From assembly GCA_028277985.1 (NCBI GenBank), contig JANQFG010000068.1, positions 1 through 64,000 of the forward strand: a stretch of DNA of 64,000 nucleotides, given 5' to 3'. The translations under genes and the position numbers were made by a program. The DNA comes from a bacterium (GTDB lineage: Bacteria; Desulfobacterota; DSWW01). Below, piece after piece: positions 50,819-58,744 of this stretch. Position 1 is the stretch's first letter, and each line of letters opens with the position of its first letter. The notes under the pieces were generated by a model that saw nothing but the letters and a program-made list of their open reading frames with translations, was not told where the DNA came from and did no database searches.

Positions 50819-51769
50819 TCAGGCGTGGTTTCTCAACTTCAGTTCTACAGGATGAGGGTCGAGGTAGACCTGCTGCTTCAGGTAGGGCTGGTCGTACTTG
50901 CGCACGTAGTGGTTCATCAGGGTGAGTGGCACGATCAGGGGCAGGCCGCCTTTGTGGTACTGGTCGATCAACTCGAGCATTTCCTGCTTCTCGTTCCTGG
51001 AAAGATCCTTCTTGAAGTATCCCATCAGGTGATGGAGTACATTGGTGTGCTTCTTTGTGGTCGCCTTCAGGTGAATCGCCTCCATGAGCAGGGATAGGTA
51101 CTGCCCGTAGAGCTCCTGCGGGGCCATCCCCTTTGCCCCGGCCACGAGCCGCCCCAGAGAAGTGTAGTGTTTCGGGCTGTGTGACAGAATGAGGAGCTTG
51201 TGCCGGGTGTGGAAGTCCACGAGCCGCCCGATTTTCTTTCCGTTACCCAGCATCTCGCGCCATCTCTTGAAGACGAAAATCCGCTCGATGAAGTTCTCCC
51301 GCAACCCCGGGTCGTGAAGACGGCCGTCTTCCTCCACAGGCATGGTGGGAAAGCGATCCATCAGGATCGAAGCGAAGAGGCCTACCCCGTCCTTGCTTCG
51401 GTTGCCGTCGTCCCCGTGCACGTGGACCCGCTCCATGCCGGTGATCGGTGACCTGCTCTTCAGGACGAAGCCGCAGAGATCCTCCCCGTCAAGCTCTTCG
51501 ACCTTGTGGCGCGCCCACCGCTCGACCCTCTTGGTGTAGTCCTCTCCTGTCTTCGGGTCCATAAGCCGGAGCGCTCCGACCTGCCCCTCGAGGCGGAGGG
51601 ACTCTGACACATCTTCCAGCCCGCAGTCCTCCTCAGGGCAAACCGGCACATAGTCCACGAACCGCCCGAGTGTGTCCTTAAGGAAACGGTCACCCTGGTA
51701 CTTGCCCTGGTTCAGGACCGAGAGGCCTAGCAGGGATGCACTGATACCCAGTCTTATCTTCGCGTCCAT
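50819..51769 (-). CDS. Divergent DUF523-DUF1722 protein
   Basis: 316 residues, paralogue of 53706-54656 over its full length. The N-terminal DUF523 half is eroded at the signature: SASLLGLSVLNQGKYQG where the paralogue has SSCLLGHKVRYDGGHK, so the first Cys and the RYDGGHK motif are gone, while VPVCPEEDCG is kept. The C-terminal half (about 190-316) is DUF1722/YbgA: HTRHKLLILSHSPKHYTSLG, ending with LMNHYVRKYDQPYLKQQVYL. YbgA is genetically linked to photolyase in Enterobacteria; biochemical role unknown. Confidence 0.85.
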   Translation of the reverse strand: MDAKIRLGISASLLGLSVLNQGKYQGDRFLKDTLGRFVDYVPVCPEEDCGLEDVSESLRLEGQVGALRLMDPKTGEDYTKRVERWARHKVEELDGEDLCGFVLKSRSPITGMERVHVHGDDGNRSKDGVGLFASILMDRFPTMPVEEDGRLHDPGLRENFIERIFVFKRWREMLGNGKKIGRLVDFHTRHKLLILSHSPKHYTSLGRLVAGAKGMAPQELYGQYLSLLMEAIHLKATTKKHTNVLHHLMGYFKKDLSRNEKQEMLELIDQYHKGGLPLIVPLTLMNHYVRKYDQPYLKQQVYLDPHPVELKLRNHA

Positions 51770-51878
51770 GAGTTAGAGCCCTTGTCTGCCGCGTTGCACT
51801 CGTCATGTGCCGCGAAAGGTGAAAGGGAAAAGGCTAAAGGCATCGAACGTCTCCTGCAGGAGGCGTCTCGTGTCGGTA

Positions 51879-52241
51879 TCACCCTGGAAAGGGAACAAAC
51901 TTCGAGCGAAGAATGCGACGGTCTCGAGTCACCAGTGGAACGCGGTGAACGATACTCGTTGCGGCAATGAGTTCGTCCGCCGGGTCGCCGACAAAGTCCA
52001 ACTGAGTCGAGACGCGCGCGATCTCAAGATCCAGCGGCCACACATGTATGCTGGACAATGCGTTGGTCAGCTCGGGATCGTCAAGATCCAGGGTTACCCT
52101 TCCGAGCTGCACGAGCTTTGCGAGCTCCCAGAGGACGATAGAGGCAATACTCCACGAGTCGTTCGCGAGCAATTTGCGCTCGCCGGGCTTGATGTCGCCG
52201 CGGAGCGCATGAACCAGTATGTGCGTGTCAAGGTTCAGCAT
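51879..52241 (-). CDS. PIN-domain toxin (VapC-like)
   Basis: 120-residue PIN ribonuclease: Asp in MLNLDTHILVHAL, Glu in IVLWELAKL, Asp in FVGDPADELIAATS and Asp in PLVTRDRRILRS. Start at 52241, giving a 14-bp overlap with the antitoxin. It pairs with the Phd/YefM-type antitoxin. The module sits between a DUF523-DUF1722 gene and a broken truD tail, so it is probably acquired. Confidence 0.88.
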   Translation of the reverse strand: MLNLDTHILVHALRGDIKPGERKLLANDSWSIASIVLWELAKLVQLGRVTLDLDDPELTNALSSIHVWPLDLEIARVSTQLDFVGDPADELIAATSIVHRVPLVTRDRRILRSKFVPFPG

Positions 52242-52452
52242 CGGCGTCCCACGCGATCCCTGTGGAGAGAATGTCACCCTCGACCTCTATCTTGTTCCGA
52301 AGGGATCCAATGAGGTCCGCGGGCGGTTGGGGGTATGGGATGACGCGCGCGACCGGCCTCCCGTGTTTCGTTACGATCAGCCCATCCGGCGCAAGCTTCT
52401 CGAGCAATGCGAGGCACTGTTCCTTGAACTTGGCGGCACCAATTGTCTTCAC
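52228..52452 (-). CDS. Phd/YefM-type antitoxin
   Basis: 74 residues: MKTIGAAKFKEQCLALLEKL, then DGLIVTKHGRPVARVIPY, the Phd/YefM DNA-binding fold with its T.RG.P.A.L.. strand, followed by an acidic flexible tail that would cap the PIN toxin. GTG start after GAGGAGG. First gene of the pair; overlaps the toxin by 14 bp. Confidence 0.88.
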   Translation of the reverse strand: MKTIGAAKFKEQCLALLEKLAPDGLIVTKHGRPVARVIPYPQPPADLIGSLRNKIEVEGDILSTGIAWDADAEP

Positions 52453-52477
52453 CGTCGACCTCCTCTGGACAATAATT

Positions 52478-52518
52478 ATGACCAGTCACATAATATAGTC
52501 ATATCGGCCGCTTGTCAA
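52478..52518 (-). promoter_or_regulatory. Promoter/operator of the Phd-PIN module
   Basis: Minus strand TTGACA (52518-52513), exactly 17 bp, TATTAT (52495-52490): a strong sigma-70 match. Inverted arms ATGAC (52478-52482) and GTCAT (52498-52502) straddle the -10 box, consistent with autorepression. Confidence 0.7.
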
Positions 52519-52700
52519 GTCCCAATGTGGCAAGTGTGTTTGCAGGTCATGTTCTCGGATGTTGCGGTCTTCATGAACTCGCGCATCAGGGTGGTGGTGT
52601 AGGATCCCTTTGGCAGAGAGAAGGTGAAGCAGAGCCCCTGGGGATGTTCTTCGATCCTAAGGTCCGGGACTCAAAGGCGGAGCAGGGAGGCGTCGTTGCC
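52515..52700 (-). pseudogene. Broken copy of the truD 3' end
   Basis: Minus-strand reading gives LRL-stop-VPDLRIEEHPQGLCF then TFSLPKGSYTTTLMREFMK. The intact truD has ARLSVPDLKIEEHPQGLCFS and FSLPKGSYATTLMREFMK. The TGA replaces the TCG Ser codon, and after MREFMK the sequence diverges to an unrelated 13-codon tail. The nucleotide match is very close, so the copy is fairly recent or maintained by gene conversion. Confidence 0.88.
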
Positions 52701-52733
52701 CAGCCGGTTCTTCTCCATATTCGTCCCTCCCAA

Positions 52734-53690
52734 CTAGACCAGCAGAGAGGCAAGGCCGACGATCGGCAAAAGCAGGACACGGACGATCGCGCTGAGCCAA
52801 CCCTGCGCTCGGACGACGTCTGCCAGGGGCGGGCTGTTCTCATAGTAGAATTCCACTAAGGAGCGCCCGGGGCCGTTGGTCAGGAGGTAGTCGTCGCGGA
52901 AAGAGCGAAGGGTGTCGATCTTGCCGGCCATTTCCGTCCCGAACGCTGCCGTGGCGATGAAGCATCCGATTTCGTCGCATATATCCGGTATTCCGTCCCC
53001 GTCGCCGTCTTTCAGGACCCTTTCATCTACAAAGCCGCACACCAGGCATTCGATGTGGAGCTCCTGCCCGGCGCGGATCAGGGGTGTGTAGATGATCGCC
53101 CGCAGGATGTCCCTTATGTTCCAGATCTCCAGAGGTCCCACGATGGCCGTGTAGTCGCCGACCACCCCCTGGGGATTCCAGAAGTAGAGATACCATGTAC
53201 CGGTCGCGGCCACAGTTTCATCGAAGGCCGGGCCCTCGAAGTACCACTTGTCCCCAAAGGGCTCGTACAGCGTCTCCCGGGGTGTCCATGGCTCCTCGTT
53301 CTGGATGACCGTGGCCCCGTATCCGGGCGGCAGCTCGAAGGGCAGCTCAACGTCCGGAACGGGCAGGCCGGGGCCGACCACCGCAAACCAGGGGAGGACC
53401 AGCTCGTAACCCTGACAGACGGGTACGATCGCTTGCGCGAAGAGCCGGGTCGGTTCGGTGATCTGAAAGGTGAAGACGTCGATATCCTCGCCCGTCTCGA
53501 ACCAGGAGTAGAAGGCCCTGGACTTCTCCAGGGGCTGTTGGATCTGGAAGGGTGCTTCGGCCGAGAAGTCCTCTTCCTCCAGGTAGGGCACGTGAGCCAG
53601 GGCGGGCTGCACCACCAGAAATCCCATGATCCAGAGCCAGCCCGCCGCCTTGGTCCATCTGTTGACCAGAGTTATATGGGATCGATCCAT
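52734..53690 (-). CDS. Secreted CFI-box C-terminal protein
   Basis: 318 residues. Signal peptide ending in VVQPALAH, then a beta-rich domain containing a YSWFETGEDIDVFTFQI segment seen in extracellular propeptide-type folds (40-215) and an Asp-rich calcium-like motif DGDGDGIPDICDEIG. The C-terminus has the CFI-box CFIATAAFGTEMAGKIDTLR, FRDDYLLTNGPGRSLVEFYY, ENSPPLAD and a final hydrophobic helix, a known C-terminal architecture of exported proteins in deltaproteobacteria and relatives. Substrate unknown. Confidence 0.85.
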   Translation of the reverse strand: MDRSHITLVNRWTKAAGWLWIMGFLVVQPALAHVPYLEEEDFSAEAPFQIQQPLEKSRAFYSWFETGEDIDVFTFQITEPTRLFAQAIVPVCQGYELVLPWFAVVGPGLPVPDVELPFELPPGYGATVIQNEEPWTPRETLYEPFGDKWYFEGPAFDETVAATGTWYLYFWNPQGVVGDYTAIVGPLEIWNIRDILRAIIYTPLIRAGQELHIECLVCGFVDERVLKDGDGDGIPDICDEIGCFIATAAFGTEMAGKIDTLRSFRDDYLLTNGPGRSLVEFYYENSPPLADVVRAQGWLSAIVRVLLLPIVGLASLLV

Positions 53691-53705
53691 GATCGCCTCA
53701 TCGAC

Positions 53706-54656
53706 TCATACATGATTCCGAAGCTGCAGTTCTGCAGGATGAGGGGTCAGGTAGTGCTGCACCTTCAGATAGGGTTGATCGTATTTTCGAACGTAGTGCT
53801 TCATCAGGGTGACCGGGACCACGAGCGGCACGTACTCCTTCCGGTAGCGCTCGATGATCTCGAGCAGCTCCTGCTTCTCATCGCTCGTGATCTGTTTTTT
53901 GAAATAGCCCATCATGTGCATGAGCACGCTCGCGTGCTTCTTCACAGTGGCGACGAGGGAGAGGGCCTTCAGGAAGAGTTCCTGGTACTGCTTGTAGACT
54001 TCGGGCAGCGGCACTTCCGCGGCACGGGCGACGAGCCTGCCCATCGCCTGGTGGACCTTGGGACTGTGCGAAAGGATCTGGAGCTTGTGTCTCGTGTGAA
54101 AGTCCACGAGCTTTCCCCGTGATTTCCTCTCGTCCAGGAGCCCGCGCCAACGCTGATATGCGAACACGCGTTCGATGAAGTTTTCCCGGAGCCGCGGATC
54201 GTGGAGGCGGCTCTCCTGCTCGACGGGCAGCAGCGGAAAGTGCTCCATGAAGGCCATGGCGAACATGCCCACGCCCCGGTTGGAGGGAATCCCGTTCGCA
54301 TCGTAGATCTTCACCCCCTGCATGCCGCTGCTCGGGGATCCGCTCTTGAAGATGTAGCCGCAAAGGCCCTCGCCCTCCAACTCGGTCACCCGACGGCCGG
54401 CCCATCGGGCCATACGGTCGGTGAAATCCTGCCCGCTTCGGGTCGTGACGAGCTTGGGGGCCTCGGGGTCACCCACCAGACGCAGTGTCTCACGCGGAAT
54501 CGGGAACCCGCACTCCACTTCCGGACAGACCGGGACGAATTCCACGTACTCGGAAAGGGTGTTTGCGATGTACCTGTCCAGCTTGTGCCCGCCGTCGTAG
54601 CGGACCTTGTGCCCCAGCAGGCAGCTGCTGATGCCCAGTCTCACCTTAGGTTCCAC
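53706..54656 (-). CDS. DUF523-DUF1722 (YbgA-type) protein
   Basis: 316 residues with the intact DUF523 signature ISSCLLGHKVRYDGGHK and VPVCPEVECGFPIPRETLRL, then CGYIFKSGSPSSGM and the DUF1722 half (HTRHKLQILSHSPKVHQAMG ... LMKHYVRKYDQPYLKVQHYL). It is directly upstream in position, and on the same strand, of the FeS-cryptochrome/truD operon; DUF1722 proteins are typical neighbours of photolyases. Its paralogue 50819-51769 has lost the N-terminal Cys. Confidence 0.92.
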   Translation of the reverse strand: MEPKVRLGISSCLLGHKVRYDGGHKLDRYIANTLSEYVEFVPVCPEVECGFPIPRETLRLVGDPEAPKLVTTRSGQDFTDRMARWAGRRVTELEGEGLCGYIFKSGSPSSGMQGVKIYDANGIPSNRGVGMFAMAFMEHFPLLPVEQESRLHDPRLRENFIERVFAYQRWRGLLDERKSRGKLVDFHTRHKLQILSHSPKVHQAMGRLVARAAEVPLPEVYKQYQELFLKALSLVATVKKHASVLMHMMGYFKKQITSDEKQELLEIIERYRKEYVPLVVPVTLMKHYVRKYDQPYLKVQHYLTPHPAELQLRNHV

Positions 54657-54777
54657 GTGTCTGAAGATCTCCTTTCACCCGTACTAAACAGATGCGTCTG
54701 TCGCCGAAACGTTCCCAGGAAGACAGCTTGCACGAGACTACGCCGCTCGCCGCTGAAAGCTTCCTTCTATTGGCTGG

Positions 54778-56331
54778 TCAGGACAGCCGCTTCCGCAGGT
54801 CGTTCGCCTGCTTTCGAATGCCTTTGGGCCGGTCCTCGGAGAGCCGCCCGAGGTTCCTGAGTTGCAGGCCCATCCGGGGAATCTTGTCCAGCCGGACCTT
54901 GTGGCGGAGCAGGAAGTCCCAGTACAGGGTCGTGAAGGGGCAGGCCCGCTCCCCAGTGGATTCGCCCGGATCGTAACGGCATTCCTCGCAGTAGTTGCTC
55001 ATTCGCTGAATGTACTTGCCCGTCGCCACGTAGGGCTTCGAGGCCAGGATGCCGCCGTCGGCGAACTGGGACATGCAGAGCGTGTTGGGCAGCTCGACCC
55101 ACTCGACCGCATCCACGTAGACGGCAAGATACCACTCGTGCACTTCTCTGGGGGTCACGCCCAGCATCAGGGCGAACAGGCCGGTGACCATGAGGCGCTG
55201 AATATGGTGTGCGTACCCGTATTCGAGAGTTTGCGCGATCGCGTGGCGGAGGCAGTGCATGTCCGTCTCGGCCGTCCAGTAGAAGGCCGGAAGGGGCGCG
55301 GTAGCCTTGAGCTCGTTCCTCTCCGCAAGTCCGGGCATGTGGAGCCAGTAGACGCCCCTCACGTATTCGCGCCATCCGAGGATCTGGCGGACATAGCCCT
55401 CCACGGATCCGATCTCTGCTTCTCCGTCCTGATACGCCTTCTGGGCCCGCGTGAGAGCTGCGTGCGGGCTCAAGTACTTCAGGTTCAGAGAGGGCGAAAG
55501 GAGCGAATGATAGCCGAAGGGCATGCCGGTCCACATGGCATCCTGGAAAGGGCCGAACCGCGCGAGCCTATTCCGGACGAAATCATCGAGAGCCCGCCTC
55601 GCCTGGGCGGGCGTGACCGGCCAGTTGAAGTTCTCCAGGCTTCCGGGATGCCGGGCGAATCGGGCCGAGACGAGCCGGAGAACTTCCTTCGTGACCCGGT
55701 CCGGCGTGAAGGAGATCGGCTTCTGAATCTTCCCAGGCCCTGTTGCGCCGAAGCTCTCCCGGTTGTCTTCATCATAGTTCCACTGCCCTCCGGCAGGCTT
55801 GTCCTCCTTCATCAGGATGCCCGTCTTCTTGCGCAGCTCCCTGTAGAAGAACTCCATTCGAAGCTGCTTTCGGCCGGCTGCATGGTCGGCGAAGTCCTGG
55901 CGGCTCGAAAGGAAATGGCGGTCCGGGCGAACTTCGAGTTCGGTCTTCCGCCGGCAGGCCTCCCTCCGGATCGCCTCGGCCACGCGGTGCTCGCCCGGGT
56001 TTACCATGATGATGCGCTCGGGGTTCGCTGCCGCAAGGGTCTGTCCAAGCTCTGCGGTAAGGCTTCCTTTGTTCCCCGGGTCGTCCAGGGTGCGGTACTC
56101 CAGGGGAAAGCCCTTCTTGAGGAGTGCATCGCGGAAGTGGCGCATGGCGCTGAGGAAGATAGCGATCCGTGCTTTGTGGGACCAGACGTGCGTTGCTTCC
56201 TCCCCGACCTCGGCCATCCACACCCTGTCCAGGGCGGGGTCGAACCCGTCGAACACGGCCGAATCGAGGTTGAGCTGGTCGCCCAGCACCACCACGAGAT
56301 TTCGAACCGATTTCCCGGCCTTCTTCTTCAC
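54778..56331 (-). CDS. FeS-type cryptochrome/photolyase (CryPro/PhrB-like)
   Basis: 517-residue deoxyribodipyrimidine photolyase-related protein; PhrB of this group repairs (6-4) photoproducts. It opens NLVVVLGDQLNLDSAVFDGF and HVWSHKARIAIFLSAMRHF. FAD domain: WNYDEDNRE, FGPFQDAMW, QILGWREYVRGVYW, HHIQRLMVTGLFALM. The four [4Fe-4S] cysteines are all visible: LCMSQFADGG, NYCEECRYDP and ACPF. Its stop region overlaps the ATG-side of no gene, but its ATG overlaps the truD stop by 4 bp, so it is translated after truD. Confidence 0.94.
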   Translation of the reverse strand: MKKKAGKSVRNLVVVLGDQLNLDSAVFDGFDPALDRVWMAEVGEEATHVWSHKARIAIFLSAMRHFRDALLKKGFPLEYRTLDDPGNKGSLTAELGQTLAAANPERIIMVNPGEHRVAEAIRREACRRKTELEVRPDRHFLSSRQDFADHAAGRKQLRMEFFYRELRKKTGILMKEDKPAGGQWNYDEDNRESFGATGPGKIQKPISFTPDRVTKEVLRLVSARFARHPGSLENFNWPVTPAQARRALDDFVRNRLARFGPFQDAMWTGMPFGYHSLLSPSLNLKYLSPHAALTRAQKAYQDGEAEIGSVEGYVRQILGWREYVRGVYWLHMPGLAERNELKATAPLPAFYWTAETDMHCLRHAIAQTLEYGYAHHIQRLMVTGLFALMLGVTPREVHEWYLAVYVDAVEWVELPNTLCMSQFADGGILASKPYVATGKYIQRMSNYCEECRYDPGESTGERACPFTTLYWDFLLRHKVRLDKIPRMGLQLRNLGRLSEDRPKGIRKQANDLRKRLS

Positions 56332-57398
56332 GTCTCCCCCGCTGTGGGGTCCTCGAGGCCTTGGTCGGACTTCATGAACTCGCGCATCAGGGTGGTTGCG
56401 TAGGATCCCTTCGGCAGAGAGAAGGAGAAGCAGAGCCCCTGAGGATGTTCTTCGATCTTGAGGTCCGGGACCGACAGCCTCGCGGTGCGCCGGCTTCCGT
56501 TGAGTTTCGCGCGGCGCAGGACATCCTGAGAAACCCCTCTCGATGCGAGTACCTCCTGCTCGAGGTCACCTGGCTTCCCGGTGGCCCATCGCATCTTGGC
56601 GCCGTAGATCGGGCCAGTGTAGGTGATCGCGCCTTCACGGAAGCGCTCCGAATCGACGGCCGCATCCTCGACCTCGAAGATGCCTCCCGTGTCGGTCTTC
56701 TTGGCCAGATCCCCTTGAAGGATCGTCTCGAACCATCCCCTGTCGATGCGCTCCACCAGCCATGCGTTGAACAGGGCGGATTGGTAGGCGGAAAGGAGCA
56801 GCTTTCGCATCCATTTGTCACGCGGCCCCTTTCCCATGAGGGCCTCCCGTCCCTTCTCCTCGTTCCGGCCGTGGGCCCCGAACCTCTGTTCTCCGTAGAA
56901 GTTTGGCAGGCCCTTTTGCTCCAGGGTTTTTCGGATGTCCCCGGCGCGGTCCAGGCCGTCTTCATGTGAATCGACGACTACAATTCGAAAACGGTTGCCC
57001 AGCAGGTGCCCGGCCTTGAGCTTGTTCTTGTGCCTCTTCGCCCAGACGACTTCGAAGGGGAGATCGTCCCGAACACGCCCGGCCACGTCCCCTTCGTCCG
57101 TGTTGCGGAGGGGCAGCGAAAAGGTCTGCTCGACCCGGGCGTGCTTGTCCTTGAGCCCTGCGTAGCCCACGTCGGCCGCCTTGAGCCCAAAGAGCTTTGA
57201 TAGGGACTTCTGAATGTCCCGCGTGGTCCAGCCTGTACGGGCAAGGCGAAGATACACGTGATCCCCTTTGCCTTCCGGCTCATAGAGGGGGATTTCTTCC
57301 ACCACGAACAGATCGGGTTCGGCCTTGAGAATGCCGCCTATGCCGGGATCTTCGTGCGTGATGTACGGTAGCGGTGTCGGTGCGGTCGCATTCGTCAT
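56328..57398 (-). CDS. truD: tRNA pseudouridine(13) synthase TruD
   Basis: 356 residues. Isomerises U13 of tRNA-Glu. The catalytic Asp is in VGYAGLKDKHA (about residue 83), with NRFRIVV, NFYGEQRFG and the TRUD-domain insert after it. C-terminal SVPDLKIEEHPQGLCFSFSL and MREFMK are duplicated as a pseudogene at 52515-52700. ATGA overlaps both with the upstream NADH dehydrogenase gene and with the downstream cryptochrome gene show a tightly coupled operon. Confidence 0.94.
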   Translation of the reverse strand: MTNATAPTPLPYITHEDPGIGGILKAEPDLFVVEEIPLYEPEGKGDHVYLRLARTGWTTRDIQKSLSKLFGLKAADVGYAGLKDKHARVEQTFSLPLRNTDEGDVAGRVRDDLPFEVVWAKRHKNKLKAGHLLGNRFRIVVVDSHEDGLDRAGDIRKTLEQKGLPNFYGEQRFGAHGRNEEKGREALMGKGPRDKWMRKLLLSAYQSALFNAWLVERIDRGWFETILQGDLAKKTDTGGIFEVEDAAVDSERFREGAITYTGPIYGAKMRWATGKPGDLEQEVLASRGVSQDVLRRAKLNGSRRTARLSVPDLKIEEHPQGLCFSFSLPKGSYATTLMREFMKSDQGLEDPTAGET

Positions 57399-58546
57399 GT
57401 TCTTCTTCTACCTCGCAGCAGGGAGCGGGGAACATCCTGGAACAGGTCCTTCAAATACTTCGCCTCATTCGCCTTCTTTGCAAGCGCAGCGGCCTTCCCC
57501 TGCAGATGGTATCCACCGAGGATCCCTACGCCGTCGAAATCGCCCAGGCCGATCAACTCCCCCTTCGGTCGGTAGTTCTCGGTCACGGGCGGGCGGCCCT
57601 CTTCGAAGCGGGTTACGTTCTCTGCGACGATGTCGGCCTGGTACAGCGCACGTTGCGCGCTGAGCAGGTTCGACCATTCGCCAGGGGAATCTACAGTCGT
57701 GAAATCCCCGATGGAGAATACCTCGGGGTGTTTGTTCCCCTGCAGCGATGCGTCCACCACGAACGCCTTCGCCTTTGGAATGCCGGTCACGAGTACCCGG
57801 CTGACACCGCTGCACCAAACAACCAGATCCGACTCGATCTTCAACCCGGATTCGAGATAGACCGCTCGCTTCTCGACCTGGCGGATTGTGGATTCGAGGC
57901 GGAGCTCGATGCGGGACCTTCTGAAATAGGCATGCATGTAATCCCGCTGACGGTCCCGGCATTGGGATCGGGCCATGATCCGATCGTTCTTTTCGATGAG
58001 CAGTATCTCGCAGCGCTCCGGACTTGCGTACTGCCTGAGCATGGCCGCCACCTCGATTCCCTCGATGCCTGCGCCGCAGACCACCACGCGCCGCACAGGC
58101 CCCCTATGGTCCAGGAGCCCGAGATCTCCGACCCGGCGGCTGCATTCCACTGCGGCGTCGAAGGTCTGGAGGTTCGCCGTGTGGGCCCTTGCGCCTCTCA
58201 CGCCGAAGTAATGGGTCTGACCTCCGAGGGTGATCACCAGGATGTCGAAGGGGTGTTGCCCGGTCGTGGTGGTGACCGACTTTCCGGCGAACTGGATCTT
58301 CTGGACCCGGTCCTGGATGAACTCGGCACCTGCAGAGCGGGTGAAGACCCGGATGGGAAACCGGACGAACCGGCCCCGGTTCCGGTAGACCGCAAGCTCG
58401 TGAAACCGGGTCTTGATCGTGTGATAGGGGGATTCGTCGATCAGGGTGATCGAATAGTCGGAGCGTCGCAGCCGCCGCGCGAGGTTGCGAAGGACCGCGA
58501 GGCCGGCATAGCCGCCTCCGAGAATCAGGATCTTCTTGCGCTTCAT
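57395..58546 (-). CDS. NADH dehydrogenase-2-like FAD oxidoreductase
   Basis: 383 residues. FAD-binding GxGxxG in ILILGGGYAGLAVLRNLARR, NADH-binding site in RRVVVCGAGIEGIEVAAMLR, and the second FAD motif FSIGDFTT near the end; PFDILVITLG fits NDH-2/FCSD-type enzymes. The C-terminal amphipathic helix (AAALAKKANEAKYLKDLF) is the usual membrane-association element. Start at MKRKKILI. First gene of the ndh-truD-cryptochrome operon. Confidence 0.9.
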   Translation of the reverse strand: MKRKKILILGGGYAGLAVLRNLARRLRRSDYSITLIDESPYHTIKTRFHELAVYRNRGRFVRFPIRVFTRSAGAEFIQDRVQKIQFAGKSVTTTTGQHPFDILVITLGGQTHYFGVRGARAHTANLQTFDAAVECSRRVGDLGLLDHRGPVRRVVVCGAGIEGIEVAAMLRQYASPERCEILLIEKNDRIMARSQCRDRQRDYMHAYFRRSRIELRLESTIRQVEKRAVYLESGLKIESDLVVWCSGVSRVLVTGIPKAKAFVVDASLQGNKHPEVFSIGDFTTVDSPGEWSNLLSAQRALYQADIVAENVTRFEEGRPPVTENYRPKGELIGLGDFDGVGILGGYHLQGKAAALAKKANEAKYLKDLFQDVPRSLLRGRRRT

Positions 58547-58744
58547 GAGAGGCCTCTCTTGAGCCGGATAAAGCGACCTCAGGCCCGGATCGATCCAGCT
58601 TACCCGGAAAGTGCCCGGAGTCAAAATAGAAAGGCGATTCAGGGGCTCCCCTTTAAGAAGTATAAATCCCCTGATATGCTGCTTACATCTAACTTCGATA
58701 CGCTCTGCGTCATAAAGGCCTCGAAAAGCTGTCTCTCAGAAGGG

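Noticed and set aside
57374-58744. Upstream extension of the YdjM-like ORF over the NADH dehydrogenase gene
   Set aside because: It is antisense to a gene with clear FAD/NAD motifs; the family N-terminus and SD place the start at 58745-58754.
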